From positions 1 to 64,000 of the forward strand of contig CAYFMF010000003.1 in the NCBI GenBank assembly GCA_964344135.1: 64,000 bases of DNA, given 5' to 3'. Of the stretch, positions 48,401-57,041 are shown one piece after another. Source of the DNA: Thiopontia sp964344135 (GTDB taxonomy: Bacteria > Pseudomonadota > Gammaproteobacteria > GCF-002020875). The position numbers and the translations under genes were made by a program. The stretch's first letter is position 1. Every line of letters starts with the position of its first letter. The notes under the pieces were generated by a model, which was given only the letters and a program-made list of their open reading frames with translations, was not told where the DNA came from and did not search any database.

Positions 48401-49669
48401 CTATTCGGATGCTGCGAGCTTCTGCTGCTCGCCACCCTCAAGGATCAGCAGTGGCTCTGATTTCCCCTCAATAACCGAGGCATCGACAACCACCTTCTCC
48501 ACATTCTCGTAGGATGGGAGGTGGTACATGGTATCGAGCAGTGCGTGCTCAAGGATGGAGCGCAGACCACGTGCACCGGTCTTGCGCTTGATCGCCTTCT
48601 TGGCAATGGCACGCAGCGCATCCTCGCGGATATCGAGCTCAACACCCTCCATCTCAAAGAGCTTGCCATACTGCTTGGTCAGTGCATTCTTCGGTTCGGT
48701 GAGAATCCGTATCAGGGCATCCTCATCCAGCTCCTGCAGGGTGGCCTCCACCGGGAGACGTCCCACAAACTCCGGAATCAGACCATACTTGATCAGATCC
48801 TCAGGCTCCACATCGGTGAGGATCTCACCCACAGAGCGCTCATCATCCTTGCCCTTGACCTCGGCAGAGAAGCCAATACCGCTCTTCTCGGAGCGGTCAC
48901 GAATGATCTTGTCCAGCCCGGCAAAGGCACCACCACAGATAAAGAGGATCTTGCTGGTATCGACCTGCAGGAACTCCTGCTGCGGGTGCTTGCGTCCACC
49001 CTGCGGTGGAACCGATGCAGTGGTCCCCTCGACCAGCTTCAGCAGCGCCTGCTGCACACCCTCACCAGAGACATCGCGGGTGATGGAGGGGTTATCGGAC
49101 TTGCGTGAAATCTTGTCGATCTCGTCCACATAGATGATGCCACTCTCGGCGCGCTCAACGTCATAGTCACACTTCATCAGCAGTTTCTGGATGATGTTCT
49201 CGACATCCTCACCCACGTACCCCGCCTCTGTCAGGGTGGTGGCATCGGCAATGGTAAAGGGGACATTGAGAATACGGGCCAGTGTCTCGGCCAGCAGTGT
49301 CTTGCCGGATCCGGTTGGGCCGATCAGCAATACATTGCTCTTTGCCAGCTCCACATCATCCCGCTTGTAGCCGGACTCCACACGCTTGTAGTGGTTGTAG
49401 ACAGCAACCGAGAGGGTCTTCTTGGCCTGGTCCTGGCTGATCACATAGTCATCGAGTGTTGCACGGATCTTCTCCGGAATCGGCAGAGAGGATTCCGAGC
49501 TCTCCCCCTCACTCTCATCCTGCTCCTCCCGAATGATGTCATTGCAGAGCTCGACACACTCATCACAGACATAAACAGATGGGCCTGCGATCAGTTTTCG
49601 CACCTCATTCTGGCTCTTTCCGCAGAAAGAGCAGTAGAGCAACTTGCCATCTTCTTCGTTATCACTCAT
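48401..49669 (-). CDS. clpX: ClpXP protease ATP-binding subunit ClpX
   Basis: ClpX unfolds substrates and feeds them to ClpP. The 422-residue protein has the N-terminal zinc-binding domain (CSFCGKSQNEVRKLIAG, then CDECVELC), Walker A GPTGSGKTLLAET, Walker B GIIYVDEIDKI, the ClpP-docking IGF loop (KSGIGFSAEV) and sensor II region RKTGARGLRSILE. All expected motifs are intact. It is separated from clpP by an unusually long 311-base gap. Confidence 0.97.
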   Translation of the reverse strand: MSDNEEDGKLLYCSFCGKSQNEVRKLIAGPSVYVCDECVELCNDIIREEQDESEGESSESSLPIPEKIRATLDDYVISQDQAKKTLSVAVYNHYKRVESGYKRDDVELAKSNVLLIGPTGSGKTLLAETLARILNVPFTIADATTLTEAGYVGEDVENIIQKLLMKCDYDVERAESGIIYVDEIDKISRKSDNPSITRDVSGEGVQQALLKLVEGTTASVPPQGGRKHPQQEFLQVDTSKILFICGGAFAGLDKIIRDRSEKSGIGFSAEVKGKDDERSVGEILTDVEPEDLIKYGLIPEFVGRLPVEATLQELDEDALIRILTEPKNALTKQYGKLFEMEGVELDIREDALRAIAKKAIKRKTGARGLRSILEHALLDTMYHLPSYENVEKVVVDASVIEGKSEPLLILEGGEQQKLAASE

Positions 49670-49980
49670 CCAGTCAGTACCTTATCTATTGTCATTAACC
49701 CGTATTGGAACCTTAAATCTTACACACTCGCCCTGATCCTGCAAGTACCTGCATCAACTACTGCCCGGATCCGCATATGGAACCACGGATTTGGGATCAA
49801 CATATTGATCCAACAGAAAAAATCCACTCTTTCCGGCAACTGCCAGGAGGCGGTCGAAAAATGGCGCACCTACCCTTCCAGAGAGGGCGTTTCCCGGATC
49901 CCAATAATTTCAGGTGTGTTGGCAGCTCCTGCCACCGATTATACGGAAGAGCCTCCAAAGAAACCAACTATTTTTGTTGG
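49670..49980. other. 311-base gap between clpP and clpX
   Basis: No convincing gene is visible; the long plus-strand frame running into clpP is a shadow. The gap holds an imperfect inverted repeat TTGGGATCAA-CATA-TTGATCCAA at about 49791-49814 and a hairpin at its clpP end. AT-rich sequence just upstream of clpX (about 49685-49735) could hold a separate clpX promoter. Confidence 0.5.
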
Positions 49981-49982
49981 TT
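49962..49982 (-). terminator. Hairpin at the clpP stop codon
   Basis: AACCAAC (overlapping the clpP stop on the minus strand) pairs with GTTGGTT across a seven-base A-rich loop and is followed by TCTTT. It is a weak terminator or attenuator between clpP and clpX. Confidence 0.5.
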
Positions 49983-50589
49983 ATTGCTCTCGACTGGAGA
50001 GCACCTGATCAATCAGACCATACTCCACCGAGACATCACCACTCATGAAATTGTCACGATCGGTATCCCTGCGGATCTGCTCCATGGGCTGTCCGGTATG
50101 GTTTGCCAGGATGGTATTGAGACGCTCACGCACATCCAGTATCTCCTTGGCGTGGATCTCGATATCCGAGGCCTGCCCCTGGAAACCGCCGAGCGGCTGA
50201 TGAATCATCATTCTGGAGTGTGGCAGGCAGAAACGCTTGCCCTTGGCACCCCCCGTCAACAGCAGTGCCCCCATGCTGGCCGCCTGACCAATGCACATGG
50301 TGCTGACATCCGGCTTGATGAACTGCATGGTGTCATAGATGGAGAGCCCGGCCGTAACCGACCCACCCGGTGAGTTGATGTAGAGGTGAATGTCCTTGTC
50401 CGGATTCTCCGACTCCAGGAAGAGTAGTTGTGCCACCACCAGATTGGCCATCTGGTCCTCGACGGGCCCCACCAGAAAGATGACGCGCTCCTTGAGCAGA
50501 CGGGAGTAGATGTCATAGGCGCGCTCCCCGCGCGAGGACTGCTCCACCACCATGGGGACCATGCCAAGATTCTCGATTGGTGAACTCAT
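49981..50589 (-). CDS. clpP: ClpXP protease proteolytic subunit ClpP
   Basis: ClpP is the barrel-shaped serine protease of the ClpXP complex. The 202-residue protein contains IHLYINSPGGSVTAGLSIYDT, the catalytic serine in CIGQAASMGALLL, the catalytic histidine in RMMIHQPLGG, and the aspartate in RDTDRDNFMSG. The short N-terminal propeptide region precedes VPMVVEQSSRGERAYDIYSRLL. It lies 60 bases after tig, in the conserved tig-clpP-clpX-lon order. Confidence 0.97.
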   Translation of the reverse strand: MSSPIENLGMVPMVVEQSSRGERAYDIYSRLLKERVIFLVGPVEDQMANLVVAQLLFLESENPDKDIHLYINSPGGSVTAGLSIYDTMQFIKPDVSTMCIGQAASMGALLLTGGAKGKRFCLPHSRMMIHQPLGGFQGQASDIEIHAKEILDVRERLNTILANHTGQPMEQIRRDTDRDNFMSGDVSVEYGLIDQVLSSREQ

Positions 50590-50649
50590 TTGATTACTCT
50601 TCCTCCAGATAGTTGAATCGTTAACAGCCGATAGAGGCGTTTTGGCACC

Positions 50650-51954
50650 CTACGCCGTTTGACCGGCATTGGCCTTCTGCATCAGCTCCTCAAAACCCAT
50701 GCTCGCCTCACTGACCTCGGCATCCTTCATGACCAGATCCACAACCTGCTCCTCAAGGGCCAGATTCTGCACCCCCTCCAGATACTGAGGGTTCTTGTTG
50801 TACCACTCAATCACCTCTTTTGGATCCTCATAACCGGCAGCCATACGCTCAATATGGCTCTGTACCAGTGTTGGGTCGACCTGGACATTGTGCTCACGCA
50901 CCACCTCGGCAAGGACCAGCCCCAGCTTGACCCTGCGCTCGGCCTGCCCCTTGAAGAGGTCCGGGCTCAGCACACCCTCCTGCCCCTGCATCTGCTGCTT
51001 CATGTTCTCGACCATGCGGGCGGCCTCCTCGTCAATCAATGCACCGGGCACATCAAAACCGTGGCTCTCATAGAGTCCATCCATCACCTGGCTCTTGTTG
51101 ACCGTCTCAACAGCCTGATCACACTCACGCTGCATATTCTCCCGAATCTGCTTGCGGAACGCCTCAACCCCCCCCTCCGTCACCCCATACCCGGAGATAA
51201 ACTCATCATCCACCTCGGGAAGCACCTGCTCGGAGACGGTGCTGACCTTGATTGCGAACTGAGCCTCCTTTCCAGCCAGCTCTTCGGCCGCATAGTCCTC
51301 GGGGAAGGTGACATCGATACTCTTCTCATCGCCCGCCTTCATTCCAGCAATCCCCTCCTCAAATCCCCCAATCATTGAACCGGATCCGAGGGTTACGGGA
51401 ACCCCCTCTGCCGAGCCGCGCTCAAAGGCCTCGCCATCGATGGTGCCGGCAAAGTCGATCACCACCTGGTCACCATCGGCCGCCTCTCGCTCAACCTCGC
51501 TCCAGCTCTGCTGCTGGCTACGCAGGTTGTCAATCATCTTGTCCATGTCCTCCTCACCAATCTCAACCACCGGCTTCTCCACCTTGATCCCGGCAAAGGA
51601 GGTGATCTCAAACTCGGGATAGACCTCAAAGGTCGCCTTAAAGGTCAGCGCCTTGCCTGCCGCAATCTCCTCTGGGTCGATCTGTGGCGCACCGGCCGGA
51701 GAGAGCTTCTCCTGGTTGACCGCCTCACCAAAGCTGGCCTGAATCACCTCTCCAGCCACCTCATGCAGTACGGAATCGCCAAAACGCTTCTTCACCACCG
51801 CCATCGGCACCTTGCCCGGGCGGAAACCATTCAGTTTGACCGTATTTTTCATTCGATTGAGGCGATCAGCCACCTCCTTGTCAACGCGCTCCGCCGGAAC
51901 GGTGACTGTCATGATGCGCTCTAGCCCCTGGCTTGTCTCTACAGATACTTCCAT
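50650..51954 (-). CDS. tig: Trigger factor
   Basis: Trigger factor is the ribosome-bound chaperone that meets nascent chains. The 434-residue protein has the ribosome-binding signature FRPGKVPMAVVKKRFG in the N-terminal domain (about 1-115), a central FKBP-type isomerase domain (about 150-245, with GDQVVIDFAGTIDGEAFERG and GFEEGIAGMKAGDE), and a long helical C-terminal chaperone domain. Length matches E. coli (432). It heads the tig-clpP-clpX-lon cluster. Confidence 0.97.
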   Translation of the reverse strand: MEVSVETSQGLERIMTVTVPAERVDKEVADRLNRMKNTVKLNGFRPGKVPMAVVKKRFGDSVLHEVAGEVIQASFGEAVNQEKLSPAGAPQIDPEEIAAGKALTFKATFEVYPEFEITSFAGIKVEKPVVEIGEEDMDKMIDNLRSQQQSWSEVEREAADGDQVVIDFAGTIDGEAFERGSAEGVPVTLGSGSMIGGFEEGIAGMKAGDEKSIDVTFPEDYAAEELAGKEAQFAIKVSTVSEQVLPEVDDEFISGYGVTEGGVEAFRKQIRENMQRECDQAVETVNKSQVMDGLYESHGFDVPGALIDEEAARMVENMKQQMQGQEGVLSPDLFKGQAERRVKLGLVLAEVVREHNVQVDPTLVQSHIERMAAGYEDPKEVIEWYNKNPQYLEGVQNLALEEQVVDLVMKDAEVSEASMGFEELMQKANAGQTA

Positions 51955-52180
51955 GTCTACTTCTCGATTCAGTGGTTGATGGTTGGAGGCTCCGGAAGTC
52001 CACTTCCGCTGAGCCGTGAAAGCGGCCTATTGTAGTACAGCAGTGGATAAATAACTATCTCCAGGAGCCTGTCGGATTTATGGGTGCCACGGCAAAAAAG
52101 CCCTGACGCAGTGACAGATTCATGAGTAGAATTGAGTTCTTGATCATGGAAGCATATCGAACCGACATGGAGAAGAAGCA

Positions 52181-54133
52181 GTGAGCAGCGAAGAGACCGG
52201 AACCACAAAAGTCTATCCCGTCAACAGTGCGTTTGCCGCACAGGCCAATGTTACTGCAGAGCAGTACGAGGAGATGTACCAGCACTCCATTACCGACCCC
52301 GAGGGGTTCTGGAGCGAACAGGCCACCCGCTACCTCACCTGGTTCACTCCATGGGAGACCACCCTGGATTGGAGCTACAGCGGTGATGTACACATCAACT
52401 GGTTCAGGGGTGGAAAACTGAATGCCTCCTACAACTGTCTCGATCGCCACCTTGAGGAGCGTGGGGATCAGGTCGCCATCCTCTGGGAGGGGGATGACCC
52501 CAACGAGGATCGCAGCATCACCTACCGGGAGCTCCACGCTGAGGTGAGCCGGTTCGCCAACGTACTGAAGTCTCGTGGGGTCAACAGGGGGGATCGGGTC
52601 TCCATCTATATGCCGATGATCCCGGAGGCGGCTGTCGCAATGCTCGCCTGCACCCGTATCGGTGCGGTCCACTCCGTGGTCTTTGGCGGCTTCTCCCCCG
52701 ATGCACTGCGTGACCGTATCCTGGACTCCGACTGTCAGGTGGTGATCACCGCCGACCAGAGCATTCGCGGAGGCAAGAAGGTTCCCCTGAAGCAGAATGC
52801 AGACCAGGCGATCGCCTCCTGCCCCAACGTGCACACCTGCATTGTGGTGCAGCGGGGTGGAGAGCCTGTCGACTGGAGCGAGGAGCGAGATCTCTGGTAC
52901 CACAAGGCAATGGAGAGCGCCTCTGCGGAGTGCCCTCCCGAAGAGATGGATGCCGAGGATCCGATGTTTATCCTCTACACCTCCGGATCCACCGGAAAGC
53001 CGAAGGGGGTACAGCACACCACCGGTGGCTATATGCTCCACGCCGCAATCACCCACAAACTCACCTTCGACTACAAGGATGGGGAGATCTACTGGTGTAC
53101 CGCCGATGTGGGATGGGTCACCGGACACACCTATATTCTCTATGGCCCACTCGCCAATGGTGCCACCACCATGATGTTCGAGGGGATCCCCACCTACCCC
53201 ACCACCTCCCGCTTCTGGGAGGTCTGTGACAAGCACAGTGTTGCCAGCTTCTACACCGCACCCACCGCAATCCGTGCCCTGATGTCCAGTGGTAACGAAC
53301 CGGTAGAGAGGACCTCGCGCAAATCCCTGCGCCTGCTGGGAACGGTCGGCGAACCGATCAACCCCGAGGCATGGGAGTGGTACTACAATGTTGTCGGTGA
53401 CGGACGCTGTCCGATTGTAGACACCTGGTGGCAGACCGAGACTGGTGGACACCTGATCACCCCACTCCCTGGTGCCCACCCGCTGAAACCGGGCTCTGCC
53501 AGCCGCCCCTTCTTCGGAGTACAGCCGGTGCTGCTGGATGATGAGGGGAACGAACTGGAGGGGACAACCTCCGGCAATCTGGCGATGAAGTTCCCGTGGC
53601 CCGGACAGATGCGTACCCTCTATGGTGATCACGACCGCTTTATCGAAACCTACTTTACCCAGTTCCCCGGCTACTACTTCACAGGAGATGGGGCACGCCG
53701 CGACGAGGATGGGTACTGGTGGATCACCGGCCGTGTAGACGATGTACTCAATGTCTCCGGACACCGTCTGGGAACAGCCGAGATTGAGTCTGCCCTGGTG
53801 CTGCATGAGATGGTCGCAGAGGCGGCTGTGGTCGGTTATCCCCATGAGATCACTGGCCAGGGGATCTACGCCTTCGTCACCCTGATGCAGGGTGAGACAG
53901 CAACCGATGCCCTGAAGAGTGACCTCGTAGCACTGGTGCGCAAGGAGATTGGCCCCATTGCCAGGATCAACATCATCCAGTGGGCGCCCGGCCTGCCCAA
54001 AACCCGCTCTGGAAAGATCATGCGCCGCATCCTGCGCAAGATTGCCGCCAATGAGCTGGATGACCTGGGTGATACCTCAACCCTGGCCGACCCCAGCGTA
54101 GTTGAGGAACTGATTGAGAACCGAAAGTATTGA
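52181..54133 (+). CDS. acs: Acetyl-CoA synthetase
   Basis: Acs activates acetate to acetyl-CoA through acetyl-AMP. The 650-residue enzyme has the AMP-binding P-loop YTSGSTGKPKGVQHTTGGYM, the WWQTETGGHLI core, GDGARRDEDGYWWITGRVDDVLNVSGHRLGT and the C-terminal PKTRSGKIMRR, whose lysine is the usual acetylation target for regulation. The GTG start at 52181 follows GGAGAAGAAGCA. The last codons run into a 23-bp tandem repeat that continues past the stop. The 596-residue minus-strand frame opposite it is a codon-bias shadow. Confidence 0.97.
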   Translation: MSSEETGTTKVYPVNSAFAAQANVTAEQYEEMYQHSITDPEGFWSEQATRYLTWFTPWETTLDWSYSGDVHINWFRGGKLNASYNCLDRHLEERGDQVAILWEGDDPNEDRSITYRELHAEVSRFANVLKSRGVNRGDRVSIYMPMIPEAAVAMLACTRIGAVHSVVFGGFSPDALRDRILDSDCQVVITADQSIRGGKKVPLKQNADQAIASCPNVHTCIVVQRGGEPVDWSEERDLWYHKAMESASAECPPEEMDAEDPMFILYTSGSTGKPKGVQHTTGGYMLHAAITHKLTFDYKDGEIYWCTADVGWVTGHTYILYGPLANGATTMMFEGIPTYPTTSRFWEVCDKHSVASFYTAPTAIRALMSSGNEPVERTSRKSLRLLGTVGEPINPEAWEWYYNVVGDGRCPIVDTWWQTETGGHLITPLPGAHPLKPGSASRPFFGVQPVLLDDEGNELEGTTSGNLAMKFPWPGQMRTLYGDHDRFIETYFTQFPGYYFTGDGARRDEDGYWWITGRVDDVLNVSGHRLGTAEIESALVLHEMVAEAAVVGYPHEITGQGIYAFVTLMQGETATDALKSDLVALVRKEIGPIARINIIQWAPGLPKTRSGKIMRRILRKIAANELDDLGDTSTLADPSVVEELIENRKY

Positions 54134-54189
54134 GGTCGCGTTACCGAAAGCATTGAGGTCGCGTTACCGAACGCATTGATGTTGCGCCA
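54121..54189. repeat. Three tandem copies of a 23-bp unit at the acs stop codon
   Basis: Unit CCGAAAGTATTGAGGTCGCG plus TTA is repeated at 54121-54143, 54144-54166 and 54167-54189. The second copy differs by one base and the third by a few. The first copy contains the last codons and stop of acs. Each unit carries an in-frame stop, so extra copies do not change the protein. Confidence 0.93.
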
Positions 54190-54278
54190 CCGGGAAAACC
54201 GGTAATCTCACAACCGGCCAACCGGGGGAAATCGGAACATCAGGAGCTGCTAACATACTGGTGCAATATGGAAAAATC

Positions 54279-54306
54279 TTGCACTCTATTATTGGATACG
54301 TATGAT
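54279..54306 (+). promoter_or_regulatory. Likely promoter of the dihaem cytochrome gene
   Basis: TTGCAC (54279-54284), a 16-base spacer and TATGAT (54301-54306) form a good sigma70-type promoter. Transcription would begin near 54313, leaving a leader of about 70 bases that ends in the strong ribosome-binding site GGGAGGAAA (54372-54380) before the ATG at 54382. Confidence 0.5.
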
Positions 54307-54381
54307 TGATCTGAATAAACTGCTCTATCCATATGCAGAGATCCGACCAGAAGAGTTGGCAACGCATAGCAGGGAGGAAAT

Positions 54382-55053
54382 ATGCTCGTAAAAATTACTG
54401 TTCTGTCACTGGCAGCTCTTCTTTCACCCATTGCCGGCGCCTGGGATGGTCTGGACCGTGGAGGCGAGATTGAGGAGTCAATGACACTCACTCCCGACAT
54501 TGAGAACGGAAAAAAACTCTATAAAACCTGTGCCTTCTGTCACACACCGGATGGGTGGGGCATGGAGCCCGGAATCGGTAAATACCGGGTTCCGGGAACC
54601 TATCCACAACTGGCGGGCCAACACCAGTCGGTACTGATCAAGCAGCTCTACGATATCCGTCAGCTCAATCGGGACAACCCCACCATGTACCCCTTTACAC
54701 TGGCCCGCTATATTGGAGGTGCCCAGGATGTTGCCGATGTAACCGCCTACATCACCACCCTCTCCATCAACCACTTCAATCAGCATGGGGATGGATCTGA
54801 TCTGGCGCTTGGAAAAGAGCTCTACGAGGAGAACTGCGTCAAGTGTCACGGGGAGAATGGTGAGGGAGATACTGAAAACTTCTACCCGCGCCTCTCCAAC
54901 CAGCACTACCCCTATATGCTGAGACAGTTTGTCTGGATCAAGGATGGAAAGCGCAGAAACGCCAACAGCAAGATGGTCAAACAGATCCAGAGATTTACCT
55001 ATCGCGACATGAAGGCGGTCATTGACTATGCCTCCAGACTGGATGCCCAGTAA
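54382..55053 (+). CDS. Exported dihaem cytochrome c
   Basis: This 223-residue periplasmic protein has a signal peptide (MLVKITVLSLAALLSPIAGA) and two c-type haem sites, CAFCH at 50-54 and CVKCH at 152-156, each followed by a typical cytochrome c fold with methionine candidates downstream (for example the M in NPTMYPF and PYMLRQF). The two-domain layout resembles cytochrome c4 and related electron shuttles. It precedes a NapC-type gene by 61 bases, so it is probably the soluble partner of that quinol dehydrogenase. A 29-residue frame overlapping its start is unlikely to be translated. Confidence 0.9.
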   Translation: MLVKITVLSLAALLSPIAGAWDGLDRGGEIEESMTLTPDIENGKKLYKTCAFCHTPDGWGMEPGIGKYRVPGTYPQLAGQHQSVLIKQLYDIRQLNRDNPTMYPFTLARYIGGAQDVADVTAYITTLSINHFNQHGDGSDLALGKELYEENCVKCHGENGEGDTENFYPRLSNQHYPYMLRQFVWIKDGKRRNANSKMVKQIQRFTYRDMKAVIDYASRLDAQ

Positions 55054-55114
55054 CCTGCCTGTAGAAGAATAAAACACAACAACAGTCATAGAGCCTCTAG
55101 AGGGAGAGACCTAG

Positions 55115-55819
55115 ATGAAAAAACTACTGATTCCAGCCCTGATCTTTATTGCCGGCATGGTGGCACTTGGGGGCGTCAATGTCTTCTTTGCCGCTACCAA
55201 CGAGATGGAGTTCTGTACCTCCTGCCACTCGATGAAGATCAACCTCGAGGAGTATCGCCACACCGTCCACTACGAGAATCAGTCCGGTGTTCAGGCCACC
55301 TGCTCGGACTGTCATGTACCCAAACAGTTCATCCCCAAGGTAATGGCCAAGATCATGGCGGCCAAGGATGTATACCACTGGGTCATGGGCACCATTGAGC
55401 CTGATGAGTCCCAACTGGTTTCAGCGGACAGCAGTGGCAACTGTCCCGACCTCTTTATCCCTGTTGAGGAGGGCTCCAACCTCTGCGTCCCCAATTATGG
55501 GGATCCCTATAGCGAGGATGAGATGAGCGAGGAGGCTGAGGCGCGTCGTGAGGCGGCACTGGAGAAATACAATGCCTACCGCTGGAAGATGGCCAACAGT
55601 GTCTGGGACAAGATGAAGGCCACGGATTCACGTGAATGCAGAAACTGTCACTCCTTCGACAACATGAACCTCGACGAGCAGGACCGCAGTGCACGCAAGA
55701 AGCATGGTCGTGCCACCGACAAGGGTCAGACCTGTATCGACTGCCACAAGGGGATAGCCCATGCCGAGCCGGATGAACCTGATGATGAAGAGGAAGAGGA
55801 AGAGGATGAAGAGGCATAG
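55115..55819 (+). CDS. NapC/NirT-type tetrahaem cytochrome c with acidic tail
   Basis: This 234-residue membrane-anchored cytochrome has an N-terminal helix (LLIPALIFIAGMVALGGVNV) and four CXXCH motifs: CTSCH (34-38), CSDCH, CRNCH and CIDCH. The order and the KGIAH ending match NapC/NirT/CymA-type quinol dehydrogenases, which take electrons from menaquinol or ubiquinol and pass them to periplasmic acceptors, or run in reverse. The last 16 residues are almost all Asp and Glu, an unusual tail. The gene lies between the dihaem cytochrome and the ankyrin gene in one likely operon, with a GAGGGAGAGACC site before the ATG. Confidence 0.93.
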   Translation: MKKLLIPALIFIAGMVALGGVNVFFAATNEMEFCTSCHSMKINLEEYRHTVHYENQSGVQATCSDCHVPKQFIPKVMAKIMAAKDVYHWVMGTIEPDESQLVSADSSGNCPDLFIPVEEGSNLCVPNYGDPYSEDEMSEEAEARREAALEKYNAYRWKMANSVWDKMKATDSRECRNCHSFDNMNLDEQDRSARKKHGRATDKGQTCIDCHKGIAHAEPDEPDDEEEEEEDEEA

Positions 55820-55849
55820 CCCAGCCCACTGGATGCCGGCCTATCGGAA

Positions 55850-56806
55850 ATGAATCGGAGCAGTATCATGAAAACAATAACCACCATCGTACTATCCCTC
55901 CTCTTCTCCAGTGCCTGCCTCGCTGATGCCGCACTGGACCAGTCACTGCGCAGGGCTGTGATCAATGGGGAGCTTGCTGAGGTTAAACAGCTGATCAGCC
56001 AGGGTGCTGATATCAACAGTAGTGGAGAGTTTGGCCACACCCCACTGATCTATGCGGCCGAGGATGGTCAGATTGAGATTGCCCAGCTGCTGATTGAACA
56101 TGGTGCCCGTATCGACCGGCAGACCAGGGGAGGATACACCGCCCTCTCCGCCGCTGCCGATGAAAGCAGCATTGCCCTGGTCTCCCTGCTCCTGAAGGCT
56201 GGAGCCGACCCACATATCAAGACCCGTAATGGAATGGATGCGCTGATGATTGCGGTCCGCAGCGGAGATGCAGATGTGATCTCGATGCTGATGGCCTATA
56301 ACAGCAACATCAACACCGCAAACCGCCATGGACAGACCCCGTTGATGATCGCCTCCCAGAGCGGCAATATCGATGTGGTCCATATGATGTTGCTGGCTGA
56401 TGCCGGCATGAACATCCGTGACAAGAATGGCAGAACCGCCCTGATGATCGCCGCAGACACCCAGAGCCTGGAGGTGGTAACCGCCCTGCTGAATCGTGGG
56501 GCCTTAACCTCGGTGACGGATGATCATGGTGCCACCGCCCTGCACTATGCAATCAAGCGCAAGGGAAGCGCCATTGCAGAGACCCTTCTCAACCGTGGCG
56601 CCAATGTCAATGTGGCAGATAACGACAGCTGGACCCCGTTAATGGATGCGGTCAGCCGTGGAAACAGCAAACTGGCAAAACTGCTGATACAGCGAGGTGC
56701 CGATGTAGAGGTCCATGATCAGGAAGGCCACAGCCTCCCCCAGATCGCCGAGATGAACCGCCGCCACCAGCTGGCTGAATATCTTCAGGGGCTTATCAAG
56801 CGCTAG
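55850..56806 (+). CDS. Exported ankyrin-repeat protein
   Basis: This protein has a signal peptide (best start ATG 55868, MKTITTIVLSLLFSSACLADA) followed by about eight ankyrin repeats covering nearly the whole mature chain, each with the GHTPLIYAAEDGQIEIAQLL-type consensus. No enzymatic domain is present. Periplasmic ankyrin proteins usually act as binding scaffolds or protect partners against oxidative stress. Its place 30 bases behind the tetrahaem gene suggests a role in assembling or docking the cytochromes. That role is inference. Confidence 0.9.
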   Translation: MNRSSIMKTITTIVLSLLFSSACLADAALDQSLRRAVINGELAEVKQLISQGADINSSGEFGHTPLIYAAEDGQIEIAQLLIEHGARIDRQTRGGYTALSAAADESSIALVSLLLKAGADPHIKTRNGMDALMIAVRSGDADVISMLMAYNSNINTANRHGQTPLMIASQSGNIDVVHMMLLADAGMNIRDKNGRTALMIAADTQSLEVVTALLNRGALTSVTDDHGATALHYAIKRKGSAIAETLLNRGANVNVADNDSWTPLMDAVSRGNSKLAKLLIQRGADVEVHDQEGHSLPQIAEMNRRHQLAEYLQGLIKR

Positions 56807-56865
56807 CCGGTTACGGTAGCACCAACACCAAACCAATGCCGGATAACCTACAGAGCACTCCACCA

Positions 56866-56961
56866 TGGAGAGAGCTCCTGTAGCTTAACGGCACAGAACC
56901 CACTGACGGGATTGGTGGCTCCGAAGCATGCGGGTTACTCGATCACGAGCACCGTTCTCCA
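56866..56961 (+). other. Unexplained structured stretch, weakly tRNA-like
   Basis: TGGAGA (56866-56871) pairs with TCTCCA (56956-56961), enclosing a CTGT/ACAG hairpin whose loop contains AGCTTAACGG and a second interrupted helix GGTGGCTC/GAGCACC. The closing helix and first arm recall a tRNA acceptor and D arm, but no normal anticodon or T arm can be drawn. It lies in the 235-base gap between the ankyrin and DUF3365 genes. It could be a decayed tRNA, a leader structure or chance. Confidence 0.2.
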
Positions 56962-57041
56962 ACAATATTGAGTACTTGATCTAGAGACCTAACTCGAATA
57001 AGGTACTGTTTCTGGTTATTCATGTTCAGGGGGAGAGGTAT

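Noticed and set aside
49777..50373. Plus-strand frame through the clpP-clpX gap into clpP
   Set aside because: Most of it is antisense to clpP and the gap part shows no protein-like features.
52055..53845. Minus-strand frame of 596 codons opposite acs
   Set aside because: It is fully antisense to a complete acs gene, has no recognisable motif and reflects GC-biased codons of the opposite strand.
54302..54391. A 29-codon leader frame overlapping the dihaem cytochrome start
   Set aside because: Its ATG lies within the proposed -10 element, upstream of the likely transcript start, and it has no ribosome-binding site.
56866..56961. Selenocysteine or serine tRNA
   Set aside because: No proper anticodon stem or T loop can be formed; only the outer helix and one arm resemble a tRNA.
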